Below, one piece after another: positions 41,267-50,665 of a stretch of DNA of 64,000 bases. A program made the position numbers and the translations under genes. Under the pieces are notes generated by a model that did no database searches, was not told the origin of the DNA, and saw only the letters and a list, made by a program, of their open reading frames with translations. Location: positions 1 through 64,000 of the forward strand of contig CAYRPN010000006.1 in assembly GCA_964426135.1 (NCBI GenBank). The letters run 5' to 3'. The stretch comes from CAYRPN01 sp964426135. GTDB lineage: Bacteria; Planctomycetota; Phycisphaerae; Phycisphaerales; Phycisphaeraceae. The stretch's first letter is position 1, and every line of letters starts with the position of its first letter.

Positions 41267-42244
41267 TCACCCATACACCTCCAGCATCACCCGTCCCGTC
41301 GGCTTGATCTCGCGGTGAACCATCTGCCGGTTCCACGCTTCCACGTGGTGCATCGTTTCGCCGTCGATCGAAAGATATTGCTCCAACTCTGCCGGCGAAA
41401 GGCGCGACGCCATCTGCTGGAACACGCCCACCTCCATGCCGGTGATGCCGCACATGTAGATCAGCGTGCCGGGCTTTCGCAGCACCGGCAGCAGCAGGTC
41501 CGCATGCGTCTCGAAACGCTGGTGCACGTACATCGGCCCGCCGTTGCCGTCGGGCTGAATCTCCCGGCTGACGGCGGTGAGGTAGTGAAAGTTCGCGTGC
41601 TCCCGCGCCAACCGCTCGAACAGGTCGTGATACAAGAGATCGGTGGCGTAGGCGACGCCGGCGACAAGCACGATCGGCTGCTTCATGCCTGCGGCGAAAA
41701 GATCGAGCAGCATGCCGCGGAACGGCGCGATGCCGGTGCCCGTGGCGACGAAGACGTAGCTGAAATCGGTGGCATTCACCGGCAGCAGGAATCGCTTGCC
41801 CACGGGGCCGGTGAGTTTCACTTCGTCGCCCACCTGCAGATCACAGAGATAATTCGACGCGATGCCTTCAAAGAGGCGATGCGTGGTCCAGTGCTCGTCG
41901 ATGACGCGCTTGACGCAGGTGGCGATGACGTTTCCTTTGCCGTCGTCGCCCTCACCGCGCGTCGGCGAGGCGTAGGAATACAGGCGGACCTTGTGCGGTT
42001 TGCCCGCGTCATCCACGCCCGGCGGAATCACGCCGAACGACTGCCCCGGCCGGCCCGCGCCCGCCAGCGGTGTGCCCGTCACGTCGATGGCGATGTGCCG
42101 AACCATGCCCGACGCCTTGCGCTGGCCCAGCGTGCACAGTTCGCTGCGCACGACCTTGCCGGTGCAGGGATTCTTCGGCGTGCAAAGGTTCATCCGCACG
42201 TCGGGGAAGGCGAGGGCGTCGAGTTGTTTGAGTTGGTCGTTCAT
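41267..42244 (-). CDS. Ferredoxin-NADP+ reductase (plant-type FNR)
   Basis: 325 aa from the ATG at 42244; a GTG at 42259 would add five residues. FAD-binding motif RLYSYASPT near residue 93, NADP-binding GTGIAPFRGM (about 174-183), VAGVAYATDLLYHDLFERLA and the C-terminal YMCGITGMEVGVF with terminal Tyr (RVMLEVYG is the end). The N-terminal segment NLCTPKNPCTGKV resembles that of PetH/BoxA-type reductases. It shuttles electrons between ferredoxin and NADPH in the cytoplasm. No ferredoxin gene adjoins. Confidence 0.86.
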   Translation of the reverse strand: MNDQLKQLDALAFPDVRMNLCTPKNPCTGKVVRSELCTLGQRKASGMVRHIAIDVTGTPLAGAGRPGQSFGVIPPGVDDAGKPHKVRLYSYASPTRGEGDDGKGNVIATCVKRVIDEHWTTHRLFEGIASNYLCDLQVGDEVKLTGPVGKRFLLPVNATDFSYVFVATGTGIAPFRGMLLDLFAAGMKQPIVLVAGVAYATDLLYHDLFERLAREHANFHYLTAVSREIQPDGNGGPMYVHQRFETHADLLLPVLRKPGTLIYMCGITGMEVGVFQQMASRLSPAELEQYLSIDGETMHHVEAWNRQMVHREIKPTGRVMLEVYG

Positions 42245-42307
42245 GCGGGGCGTCGCCACGGCACAGCGCGTTGGCCACGTGATGTGAACGGCGAGTCTCG
42301 GTGACCA

Positions 42308-42334
42308 CGCGGGGCAAGGCCCCGCGGCTAAACG
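42308..42334. repeat. GTTTAGC-head hairpin (reverse)
   Basis: CGCGGGGCAAGGCCCCGCGG followed by CTAAACG, in the gap between the NPCBM gene and the reductase gene. Confidence 0.7.
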
Positions 42335-42366
42335 CCGCCGGGCTGATGGCTAATGGCTGACGGCTC

Positions 42367-43575
42367 TCACTCCCGGATCCACCGCGCGTCGCACCAGTTG
42401 CCGTGGTCCGCGAAATCCAGGTCCTCGCCCGCTTCCACCGCCAGCGTCACCTTGCGCGTGCCCTCGGGAATCTTCACGCGCACCTCCGTCGGGTCGTCGC
42501 CGGCCTTGACGCGCTTGCGGAAGAGTTCCTTGCCGTCGGCGATGACGGCGAACTCGCAGTCGCCCTTGCCTTTCGTGCTGTCGTCGATGCCGATGGTCGC
42601 GGCGAACACGCTGAACTTCGCATCCGCCAGATACCCCAGCCGGCTGGTCGCGTGCACGCCCAGGCCTTTCTCGAACACCCGGCCCTTGAGCGTCAGCGGC
42701 TTGCCGCGCACGGACCGGTCGCGCTGCCACCTGCCCACGTCGGCGATGGCGCGCTCGAAAACATCCGCCGGTTCGATATCGGAGAGGAACACGAGGCGGT
42801 CGCTGCGCACATCCAGCCGCATCACCGCCGCCCAAGGCGTCGTCATCGCCACGCCGCCGGCGAGCGTGATCTGCAGATTGCCGCCGGCGCCGCCGTCGAG
42901 CTTGTCGACTTTCGCCCACGCGCTGGACCCGTCGATGAACTGCATGTTGCACAGGCCGGTGAGTGCCGGCGTCCTGCCGGTGCCGGCGAGCATCAACGCG
43001 AAAATCTTGGCGCGATCGATGGCGCGGTCTTCCTTGTCGTAATTCAGCTTGAGCTGGTCGGCGGAAAGATCGAGGAACACGCCTTCGAACGATTGAATCT
43101 TGTTGTCGAGATTGACGTAGACCTTGTCCTTGCTCCCGCCCGGCGGCGGCGGGGCGGCGACGTCGGCATCGAACACGTCGTGGCCGGCGGGCAGTTTTTT
43201 CGCGTCGGTCTCGTTGGTGAAGCGCACGGCTCGCACCGCGGCGATGGGCAGCTTGAGCTTGCCGTGCGCCCATTCCAGATTGCACTCGGTCTCGCTGAGC
43301 GTGATGGACTTGGCGCGCAGATAACCGCCGCCGGTGAGATAGACGCGGGCGGCGGCTTCCGCCTCAGCCTTGGCGACGGGCCGTTCGATGCGGCGCAGGT
43401 TCTGCAGGTCGACGGGGTTGGCGTCGCCTTCGAAGGTGACTTTGCCGTCGGCGATGCCGGCGATGTTCTTGCCGACGCGCGTGCCGTCGAGCAGCACCGC
43501 GGTGTCGGTCTGAGCGCGGGCTGGAACGCAGAGAAGACAGGCCAGCAGCAGCGGTGTGATGGAGCGGTGTTTCAT
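42367..43575 (-). CDS. Exported NPCBM/NEW2-domain protein
   Basis: 402 aa from the ATG at 43575; the open frame upstream to 43896 translates only repeat sequence. Signal peptide at 1-21 (LLLACLLCVPARAQ). The central part contains strand-rich segments (LLDGTRVGKNIAGIADGKVTFEG and GGYLRAKSITLSETECNLEW). The C-terminal ~140 residues form an NPCBM domain: FEKGLGVHATSRLGYLAD, FAATIGIDDSTKGKGDCEF, VTLAVEAGEDLDFADHGNWCDARWI. NPCBM domains bind carbohydrate, usually attached to glycoside hydrolases; here no catalytic domain is seen. Confidence 0.85.
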   Translation of the reverse strand: MKHRSITPLLLACLLCVPARAQTDTAVLLDGTRVGKNIAGIADGKVTFEGDANPVDLQNLRRIERPVAKAEAEAAARVYLTGGGYLRAKSITLSETECNLEWAHGKLKLPIAAVRAVRFTNETDAKKLPAGHDVFDADVAAPPPPGGSKDKVYVNLDNKIQSFEGVFLDLSADQLKLNYDKEDRAIDRAKIFALMLAGTGRTPALTGLCNMQFIDGSSAWAKVDKLDGGAGGNLQITLAGGVAMTTPWAAVMRLDVRSDRLVFLSDIEPADVFERAIADVGRWQRDRSVRGKPLTLKGRVFEKGLGVHATSRLGYLADAKFSVFAATIGIDDSTKGKGDCEFAVIADGKELFRKRVKAGDDPTEVRVKIPEGTRKVTLAVEAGEDLDFADHGNWCDARWIRE

Positions 43576-44478
43576 GGGCAATTCACGGTTGCGGTAGGTG
43601 GGCGCATCCGAACACAGTGTAGCCGAGGCAGACGGCAATTCGATCAAGGCATTCAAGACAGATTGACCACCGAGACACCGAGAGCACTGAGATCGGACAA
43701 GGCAGAGATAAGAGCCAGAAAGGCAAAATAGAAAATGCAAAATGCAAAAGTCAAAATGCCGAGATGTAAGCTCCTGCCGGCGTATGTCTGACTTTTGCAT
43801 TTTGACCTTTGCATTGTCTATTTTGACTTTCCTTCTCCTTTCCTGTCTCGCCTCTGCCTTGTCCGGTCTCGGTGCTCTCGGTGTCTCGGTGGTCAAACTC
43901 TTCTCCGTCGGCTCTTCGTTCCGATTCGATCCATGCCATTCATCTTTCTTCGTGTTCGTTGTGCCTTCGTGTCCTTCGTGTTTGACTGATTCGTCTCTGT
44001 CTTGTCCGTTGTCTCGCCTCTGCCTTGTCCGGTCTCGGTGCTCTCGGTGTCTCGGTGGTCAAACTCTTCTCCGTCGGCTCTTCGTTCCGATTCGATCCAT
44101 GCCATTCATCTTTCTTCGTGTTCGTTGTGCCTTCGTGTCCTTCGTGTTTGACTGATTCGTCTCTGTCTTGTCCGTTGTCTCGCCTCTGCCTTGTCCGGTC
44201 TCGGTGCTCTCGGTGTCTCGGTGGTCAAACTCTTCTCCGTCGGCTCTTCGTTCCGATTCGATCCATGCCATTCATCTTTCTTCGTGTTCGTTGTGCCTTC
44301 GTGTCCTTCGTGTTTGACTGATTCGTCTCTGTCTTGTCCGTTGTCTCGCCTCTGCCTTGTCCGGTCTCGGTGCTCTCGGTGTCTCGGTGGTCAAACTCTT
44401 CTCCGTCGGCTCTTCGTTCCGACAAAAAACCCCCGGCGGAGCCGGGGGCTAATGGGTCGAACGGCAGCGATCCGGCGC
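43576..44478. repeat. 903-bp gap with a 166-bp tandem array
   Basis: No gene. 43660-43860 holds mirrored repeats: ACCACCGAGACACCGAGAGC at the left and GGTGTCTCGGTGGTC at the right, with AAAATGCAAAATGCAAAAG and TTTTGCATTTTGACC between. From 43861 a 166-bp unit beginning GTCCGGTCTCGGTGCTCTCG is repeated at 44027 and 44193, with a partial fourth at 44359-44428. It ends in a GCTAATGGG-type hairpin (CCCCCGGCGGAGCCGGGGGC, 44431-44450). Short ORFs in the array are by-products of the repeats. Confidence 0.88.
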
Positions 44479-45561
44479 TCAATCCTCGGGGCCTTCCTGC
44501 AGCCGGCGGTAGTACTCTTCGACCGCCTGGCGGTAGCGCGAGGGAAACTTGGCCTGGAACGCCTTGATCACTTCCTGTTTTTCTTTTTTCTTCGCATCGC
44601 CCCAGGTGTCGGCCGCGTTGCCTCGGTTGACGCGGTGCAGGGCGCCGGCCTCGCTGGCGCCTTCGGGCGCTTGCGAGTTCTGGGCGGGGCTGCTGGGGTT
44701 GTTGTTGCGCGGGCCGTTGCCTTGCCCCTGTCCCTGCCCGCCGCCACCGCCGCCACCACCGCCGCCGCCGCTGTTTTCCTTGTCTTCCGCTTCCTTGATG
44801 AGTTTTTCGAGCATGGCGATGATGTTGCCCTGCTCCTTCTGCGTCGGGTCGCCGGACCATTTCAGGTCCAGATGCCTGCGGGAAAACTCCATGCGCTCGG
44901 TCACGTCGAAGAGGGAGCCTTCGACGAGGAACTTCAGTTCCTCCACGCGGTGGGAGGCCGCCACCCACAGTCGCTCGGGCGCGTCGGGGTTCTGGCGGAG
45001 GTAGGTCGCCAGCGACACGATGGCGTCGTTGCGGTCGAGGAGTTTGTCCTGGCAGATGCCCTTGTAGAAGAGCGCTTCGCCGGCGTGGAGGGTCTTGTCG
45101 AACTTGGCGGGGCCCGCGAGCTTGTCGAGCAGCACGATCGCCGACTCGTAGTTCTCCGTCGTCATGTGGGCGCGGGCCAGATAAAACTCCGCATGGGCGG
45201 CCAGGTATGCATCCTCGCTCTTGGCCAGCGCCGTGAGCTTGGCGATTGCCTGATCGGTTTCCTCGTCGGCGAAGAGCGACAGCGCCTTGCCCAGGTCGGG
45301 ATAGAGCGCGGTCATCGCCTTGGTCAGCACGTACTCGTCGTCGCCGGCCTTGCCGCCGGCGAGTTCCTGCACGACGAGCTTGCGCTGGTCGGCGGTGAGC
45401 GCCTTGTTGGCGAGCGTGGCCGACATGAAGCGGGCGACGATCTCGCTCTTGGCCGGCGGACGGTAGGGCAGCGACGGGATCGTCACATCGTCCCGGCCGA
45501 ACGCGGCGGAGGCGGAGAGAGCCAGGCCGAGGAAGAATGCGGAGAGTTTGCGAAGACGCAT
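44479..45561 (-). CDS. Exported TPR-like protein with poly-glycine tract
   Basis: 360 aa from the ATG at 45561 with AGGAG upstream. Signal peptide at 1-22 (FFLGLALSASAAFGR). Residues about 30-245 contain helical pairs of the tetratricopeptide type (AKSEDAYLAAHAEFYLARAHMTTENYESAIVLLDKLAG; LHAGEALFYKGICQDKLLDRNDAIVSLATYLRQNPDA). A run of eleven glycines and a Gln/Gly/Asn-rich stretch (about 275-310) act as a flexible linker before a C-terminal helix (VIKAFQAKFPSRYRQAVEEYYRRLQEGPED). That last segment is typical of the final gene of planctomycete MoxR/DUF58/VWA clusters. Probably a periplasmic scaffold protein. Confidence 0.7.
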   Translation of the reverse strand: MRLRKLSAFFLGLALSASAAFGRDDVTIPSLPYRPPAKSEIVARFMSATLANKALTADQRKLVVQELAGGKAGDDEYVLTKAMTALYPDLGKALSLFADEETDQAIAKLTALAKSEDAYLAAHAEFYLARAHMTTENYESAIVLLDKLAGPAKFDKTLHAGEALFYKGICQDKLLDRNDAIVSLATYLRQNPDAPERLWVAASHRVEELKFLVEGSLFDVTERMEFSRRHLDLKWSGDPTQKEQGNIIAMLEKLIKEAEDKENSGGGGGGGGGGGQGQGQGNGPRNNNPSSPAQNSQAPEGASEAGALHRVNRGNAADTWGDAKKKEKQEVIKAFQAKFPSRYRQAVEEYYRRLQEGPED

Positions 45562-45753
45562 GGGGACTCCTGAGGGTTTCAGGTTTTTAGTTCTGGGTTC
45601 TGGGTTCTGGGTTCTGGGTTTACGAACCAATCATGTTGGTCTTGATTGGTTCGTTCCTGCTTTCCTGATTCAAATTCCGGAGCGTCGCCGTGGCTTGTCC
45701 CGCCCTTCGGGCGGGCGCTAAACGGGGAATCGGGGGCAGGATTCCATCGCCGA
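45562..45753. repeat. TTCTGGG repeat and GTTTAGC hairpin
   Basis: TTCTGGGTTCTGGGTTCTGG tandem units at 45590-45620, GGTTCGTTCC/AACCAATC inverted bits near 45625-45655, and a CCCGCCCTTCGGGCGGGCGC hairpin with TAAAC head at 45699-45725. Confidence 0.65.
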
Positions 45754-48018
45754 TCACTTCTTCTCCACGATATCGTCGGCCATCTTCTGCACATCCTGCT
45801 GCTGGCGGGCGATGTCGCCGATGGCTTTCTGATCCGTGGGCTTCAGTTCACCGGGGCGGTTCTTGTCGAAGCTGCTGGTCAGGCGGTTCACGCGCATCTG
45901 CGCCGCCTTGATCAGTTTCAGCTCAGCGGACTCGGGCACCAGAGGAGGCTGCTGCGGCTGGCCGGGCTGGCCGGGTTGGCCGGGCTGGCCCTCCTGCTCC
46001 TTGACTTCCTGGGCGCGCTGCAGGGCTTCGATCAATTCCTGGAGCGTGCGCTCGATTTCCTTCTGCATGTCCTGGGTGAAGCCGTCGGTCTGCTCCACCT
46101 TGAGCCGCTCGCTGACGGCATAGAAGTCATCGCGGAGGCGCTCGACGATGCGCGGGAAGACCACCGTCGTGCCGTCCTCCTTGATGATCTGCAGAGCCAC
46201 GTCCGCCAGATCGCCCAGGAGTTTTTCTTCCTTGCCGAGGTTGGCACAGGTGAGCTTTTCCGTGCGCTTCCACTCGCGCTGCTTCTTGATGCCGTCGAGG
46301 CTGGCGGTTTCGATGGTGATCGGCTTCTGCTTCTCAAGCATCTCGCGGAAGCGGGCTTCCAGCGCGGCGAGCAGTTCCTCCTGCATGTCCTTGCGCAGCT
46401 GCGCCAGGCGCTTTTCGATTTCTTCCTTGGCCTGCTTGAGCTTGTCGATCGAATCCTTCTGCGGCTTCTGGGCGCTCTTGGGCTGCTTCTCGCCGAGTTT
46501 CTTGGCGGCCTGCTGCATCTGCTGCTGCGCCTGCTCGACCTGCTCCTGGCCGGGCGTGGATTCGGACTCGCTGCTCTCGCCGTCGCCGCCCTGGCCGCCT
46601 TGGCCACCCTGGCCGCCGGCGGAGCTCTTGGATTCCTTCATTTTCTTGGACAGGTCGCCGGTTTCGTCGGCGGTCTTGTCCTGCGCCTGCGCCATCTTCT
46701 CGGTGTGCTCGGGAGGAAGCTTGGCGATGCGGTCGCGTTCCTTCTTCAGTTCATCGAGCGCCTTCTGCAGGTTGGCGAGCGCTTCCTTTTCGTTCTTCTC
46801 GGCGGCTTTGCCTTTGCCGTCGCCCAGGTCCTGCTCGGCTGCCTTCTGGCTCTGCGCAGCCTTGGCCAGCGGCTGCTGACCGGGCTTGTCACCAGCTTCG
46901 CCGGGCTTGCCGCCGGACTCACCGGGCTTGCCGCCGGACTCGCCGGGCTTGCCACCTGACTCACCGGGCTTGCCGCCGGATTCGCCGGGTCTGCCACCGG
47001 ACTCACCAGGCTTGCCACCTTGTTCACCGGGCTTGCCACCTGACTCACCGGGCTTGCCGCCCTGTTCACCGGGCTTGCCGCCTTGTTCACCGGGCTTGCC
47101 GCCTTGTTCGCCGGGTTTGCCACCTTGTTCACCAGGCTTGCCGCCTTGTTCACCGGGCTTGCCGCCTTGCTCGCCAGGCTTGCCGCCTTGCTCGCCAGGC
47201 TTGCCACCTTGTTCGCCGGGCTTGGCTTCTTTGTCTTCGCCGCTGCCGCCGATTTCCTTGTTGAGCTTTTCGGTCTGCTCGCGGACGTCCTTCTGCTGGT
47301 CGGCGATCTTGCCCAGTTCGTGCGGGCCTTTCTCGCGGGCGGAGCCGGTGTTCTTGATGACGCCTTCCTGGGCTTCGATCAGCTTCTGCACGGAGGCGAT
47401 CTGCTTGTCGAGATCCTTCGTGGCGGATTCGGGATCGGTGACTTTCTTGTTTTCGTCGAGCTGCTTGGTTTCGTCCTTGATGATTTTTTCGACCTGCTTC
47501 TTGAACTCCTCCAGGCGTTTGATTTCCTCGAGCTTCTTGTCGAGGTCGTTGGGGTCCTCGGTGAGGATCTTCACGAGGTTCTGCAGTTCGACGAGGATCG
47601 CCTCGTGCTCCTTCTTGGCTTTGTCGAAGTCTTCCTTCTTCAAGAGTTCGGTGATGGTCTCAGCGCGCTTGCCCAGGAGTTGTTCCTTGCTCTTGTTGAG
47701 CGCCTCGATGAGGCGCTTGGCCTGGGCGGGTTCCTTCTCCTCGAGGCTCTTGGCGAGATCGCGGAACTTCTCTTCGAGTTCGCCGATCATCTGCTTGAGG
47801 CGTTCCTCGCGGATCGCCAGGGCGTTGCCGGTGATGTCGGCATCCTTGGGTGCGGGGGCCGGGGTGACGGCCGGCGTCGCGGCGGGCTTGGCGGCGGCGG
47901 CGGGGGCGGCGGGCGTGGGGGCCGGTCCTTCCGCGCTGACCCGCAGCGGGAACGTGATCGCAGCGATCAGAAGTGCCACGATGAGAAGAGGAGACCGGAA
48001 GAACGTGCTCAGCGTCAT
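45754..48018 (-). CDS. Exported coiled-coil protein with KPGEQGG heptapeptide repeats
   Basis: 754 aa from the ATG at 48018 with GGAG 7 bases upstream. Signal peptide at 1-28. Residues about 50-270 and 400-640 are long Lys/Glu/Gln coiled coils (ERLKQMIGELEEKFRDLAKSLEEKE; LEEIKRLEEFKKQVEKIIKD). Between them lie about 17 copies of the 7-residue repeat GGKPGEQ/GGKPGES, disordered and highly hydrophilic. A Pro/Gln-rich segment (GQPGQPGQPGQPQQPP) precedes the C terminus. It resembles the large DUF-rich coiled-coil proteins that accompany DUF4175 membrane proteins in Planctomycetota. Likely a structural periplasmic partner of the upstream DUF4175 and VWA proteins. Confidence 0.7.
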   Translation of the reverse strand: MTLSTFFRSPLLIVALLIAAITFPLRVSAEGPAPTPAAPAAAAKPAATPAVTPAPAPKDADITGNALAIREERLKQMIGELEEKFRDLAKSLEEKEPAQAKRLIEALNKSKEQLLGKRAETITELLKKEDFDKAKKEHEAILVELQNLVKILTEDPNDLDKKLEEIKRLEEFKKQVEKIIKDETKQLDENKKVTDPESATKDLDKQIASVQKLIEAQEGVIKNTGSAREKGPHELGKIADQQKDVREQTEKLNKEIGGSGEDKEAKPGEQGGKPGEQGGKPGEQGGKPGEQGGKPGEQGGKPGEQGGKPGEQGGKPGEQGGKPGESGGKPGEQGGKPGESGGRPGESGGKPGESGGKPGESGGKPGESGGKPGEAGDKPGQQPLAKAAQSQKAAEQDLGDGKGKAAEKNEKEALANLQKALDELKKERDRIAKLPPEHTEKMAQAQDKTADETGDLSKKMKESKSSAGGQGGQGGQGGDGESSESESTPGQEQVEQAQQQMQQAAKKLGEKQPKSAQKPQKDSIDKLKQAKEEIEKRLAQLRKDMQEELLAALEARFREMLEKQKPITIETASLDGIKKQREWKRTEKLTCANLGKEEKLLGDLADVALQIIKEDGTTVVFPRIVERLRDDFYAVSERLKVEQTDGFTQDMQKEIERTLQELIEALQRAQEVKEQEGQPGQPGQPGQPQQPPLVPESAELKLIKAAQMRVNRLTSSFDKNRPGELKPTDQKAIGDIARQQQDVQKMADDIVEKK
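46880..47225. repeat. In-frame 21-bp minisatellite
   Basis: About 17 tandem 21-bp units (TTCACCGGGCTTGCCGCCTTG on the plus strand minus its last base as type unit) encoding GGKPGEQ or GGKPGES. Third-position changes between units are frequent at some sites, while blocks of identical units suggest recent slippage. Frame is kept because the unit is a multiple of three. Confidence 0.85.
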
Positions 48019-48334
48019 GGAGAAGCTCCGCAAGAGGAGTTTGCGTCCGTCAGGATGATAGACGCACCAAAGGCATTGTAGATTCCATCGGCCTGATTAA
48101 GGAAGCTCCAAAAGTGTCACCGCTTTGTAAATGGGGGCGGTTGGGTTCCGGGAATCGGGAATCGGGGTTGGGGAATCGGGGTTGGGGATACGGGGTTGGG
48201 GATACGGAGACGACCATTGGAAGTCAGGGGTTGTCCGAACAGGCACCTGCGGTGCTTCCGCTAAACGGGGAATTGCGATGCGGATCGTTGTTCGCGATGC
48301 CCCAATCCCCAATCCCGAATCCCGATTCCCTTCT
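48019..48334. repeat. 316-bp gap: GGGGTTGGGGA repeats and GTTTAGC hairpin
   Basis: No gene. GGAATCGGGGTTGGGGAATC units at 48145-48205 are mirrored by CCCCAATCCCCAATCCCGAA at 48300-48320. A GGCACCTGCGGTGCTTCCGC hairpin with TAAACG head lies at 48241-48269. Confidence 0.7.
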
Positions 48335-50665
48335 TCATTTTCCGTCCTTCTTCGGCTCTTCCTTGCGCGGTTCGTCCTTGCGCGGCGAGAAGGTCGCCTC
48401 CAGCCGGGCCTTGGCGGCTTTGAAAATATCCTTGTCGATCTTGTCGCCCACGCTCACCACCTGGTACAGCAGGTTCACCGCTTCCTGATAACTCGACCAC
48501 TTGCGCATGAAGAGCAGCACGTCGCGCATGTCGCCGGCGATCTTCATCTGCTGCGTGATGACTTCCTGCAGGACCGCCTGGCGGGCGGCGGTATCGTTGA
48601 TTTTGCGGCTCTGCTCGATCTGGCCAGCCGCCAGGGCGGCACAGTCGACGCTGATGCGCTGCAGGGCGTCGATGATGTTCGCCTGCATGACGCGGATGAC
48701 GGGGCCATCCTCCGCGTCGAGCTTGTTGTTCAGGTACTCCATGCGGACCAGGTCGTACTGACGGTGAATCGCCTTGCAGCGGTCGCCCACCTGCTTCTGG
48801 CGCTGCTGGTTCTGGAGGAGCTTCTGTCGAAGGGCGCCGGAGAGCGTGGATTCGGTCAAGCCGCCGGCCATCACGATGCGCGATTCGGCGATGAGGTCTT
48901 CCTGCGTCTTGATCAGGCGTTCGAATTCCTGGCGCTGTTCCTGTTCCCGCCGGATCAGTTCCTGTCGCAGCTCCTCCTCGGTGACGACACGGGCGAAGAA
49001 CGCGGTGCTCTTGCCGTGCTTGGGGCCGGTGACCGTGTCGTTGTCGCTGGCGTCGACCTGGAAGGTGAGGCTGGAGCCGACGGGAATTTTCAGGCTGCCG
49101 ATCTCCCAGTTATGCAGGTAATCCAGGCCCTTGTCGGTCAAGCGCTGGCCGGCGTTGATTTCGGCGAAGGGCACGCGGTCGCTGCCCTTGGGGGCGTCTT
49201 CACTTTCGCCGCGGAACTGGAACGACAGGCCCGCCTGCGTGATGGCGAAATCGTCCTTGAAGTTGCACTTCAACGGAATGCGGGCGTCGGACACGACCAT
49301 GCTGCTGACGCCGACGAGCTCCGCGCGGACGACCGGATCCTTGTCGGGGCGCAGCCGCACGAGGAAGCGCGTGGGCTTCTTCGAGTCCATGCCTTCCGTG
49401 TCGGTCATCTCGATCGCATAGGTGCCGGCCACGAGTTTGTCCGCCGCCAGTTCCACATCGATCTGGCTGACTTCGCGATCGCCGGCCTTGGCGGGCTTGA
49501 ATGCCAGATCGACGACGCTCTTCTCGATGCGCAGCTTGGCGCTCTTGAGGGGCTTGTTGGTCAGCGCGGTGAAGGCGATGGTGCTTCCCTTGAGCGCATA
49601 GACGGAACTGGAGCCGGCGCGCCTGGCGCCCTCGGCTGGCTTCTCGGCGGTGCCTGCTTCGACGGCGGCGGGGCGGATGGACCAGACCACCTCTGGCTCC
49701 AGCGCGGTGTACTGCGGATGACGCAGCGTCAGGTCGAACGATTCGATGCCGGGGCGATCGACGAGGCGGGCGTTGATCCAGCGGGTGCGGTTGTCCCCGC
49801 CGGAGATGCGGAAGCGGAAAGGCTCCAGCACGTTCTTGAACACGGCGGCGAACCGGCCTTCCTTCGCGCCCTCGGCGCCGGCGCCCCCGGCGCCCCCGGC
49901 GCCCCCGGCGCTCGCGCCGGCCACGTCCTGGCGCGTCATCATCTGCGTGATTTCAGGGCCGTTCCGCGGCTTGAACTCGATGTAGACGAAGTCGGGAATC
50001 TCGCCGGTGACCAGGGCGGAGGCGGTCCAGTCGTCGCCGCGGGGCACGACGATTTCCGTCGCTTCATCGAGATCGAAATGCGTGGCCCGCGGGTAGCGGG
50101 CGTCACCGAGGAGGAACATCCGCTTGAACCAGATGTTCATGATGTCCCACGCGAAGACGCCGCCGGCCCCGACGCCCAGCACGACGACCATGGCGGCGAT
50201 GATGGCGAGATTGCGGGTGAAGGCTTTGCGATCGACGACGTCCTTGAAGCTGACTTTTTCAGCGGCGGCGCTGCCGCTGGCGATGGTCGCCTGCACCATC
50301 TGCGGCGACATGCCAAGCTTGGCCGGGTCTTCGATGCGGGAGAACTGCAGGGCGCTGATGAAGCCTTCGCCCAGTTCGCGGTGTGTGTCCTCCACGCGCA
50401 GGGCAAGCGTGTCGTCATCGAGCTGGCGCGACAAGGGGCGCAGCAGCTTGCGGTAGAAGATGGAGACGAGCACGATGCCGGTGACGACGATGAAGATCAG
50501 CCTCTGCGGCTTGTCGAAATCAAAGTACCAGTCGGTCAGCAGGCTCAGGGCGAGGATGCCGACGACCCACAGCAACAGCACGCTCAGTCCGCGCGCCATC
50601 AGCCAGGCGCCGACGGTGCGGCGAAGTGCGGAGAGGCGGGCTTTGAGTTCTTGGGAGAAAGGCAT
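48335..50665 (-). CDS. DUF4175-like membrane protein
   Basis: 776 aa. Two N-terminal membrane helices (about 22-45, GLSVLLLWVVGILALSLL; 55-72, LIFIVVTGIVLVSIFY) and a third at about 152-175 (LAIIAAMVVVLGVGAGGVFAW). After these comes a long extracytoplasmic part with Ig-like segments (ATEIVVPRGDDWTASALVTGEIPDFVYIEFK) and a coiled coil near 590-640 (EEELRQELIRREQEQRQEFERLIKTQEDLIAES). This is the layout of DUF4175 proteins adjoining coiled-coil proteins in planctomycete MoxR/VWA clusters. No enzymatic motif. It lies 300 bp upstream of the heptapeptide-repeat gene, same strand. Confidence 0.75.
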   Translation of the reverse strand: MPFSQELKARLSALRRTVGAWLMARGLSVLLLWVVGILALSLLTDWYFDFDKPQRLIFIVVTGIVLVSIFYRKLLRPLSRQLDDDTLALRVEDTHRELGEGFISALQFSRIEDPAKLGMSPQMVQATIASGSAAAEKVSFKDVVDRKAFTRNLAIIAAMVVVLGVGAGGVFAWDIMNIWFKRMFLLGDARYPRATHFDLDEATEIVVPRGDDWTASALVTGEIPDFVYIEFKPRNGPEITQMMTRQDVAGASAGGAGGAGGAGAEGAKEGRFAAVFKNVLEPFRFRISGGDNRTRWINARLVDRPGIESFDLTLRHPQYTALEPEVVWSIRPAAVEAGTAEKPAEGARRAGSSSVYALKGSTIAFTALTNKPLKSAKLRIEKSVVDLAFKPAKAGDREVSQIDVELAADKLVAGTYAIEMTDTEGMDSKKPTRFLVRLRPDKDPVVRAELVGVSSMVVSDARIPLKCNFKDDFAITQAGLSFQFRGESEDAPKGSDRVPFAEINAGQRLTDKGLDYLHNWEIGSLKIPVGSSLTFQVDASDNDTVTGPKHGKSTAFFARVVTEEELRQELIRREQEQRQEFERLIKTQEDLIAESRIVMAGGLTESTLSGALRQKLLQNQQRQKQVGDRCKAIHRQYDLVRMEYLNNKLDAEDGPVIRVMQANIIDALQRISVDCAALAAGQIEQSRKINDTAARQAVLQEVITQQMKIAGDMRDVLLFMRKWSSYQEAVNLLYQVVSVGDKIDKDIFKAAKARLEATFSPRKDEPRKEEPKKDGK

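Noticed and set aside
43893..44271. Repeated 70-codon ORFs (two overlapping copies 166 bp apart)
   Set aside because: They are translations of the tandem array; composition is repetitive and there is no ribosome site or domain.
46880..47225. Collagen-like triple-helix domain
   Set aside because: The 7-residue repeat GGKPGEQ does not place Gly at every third residue, so a collagen helix cannot form continuously.
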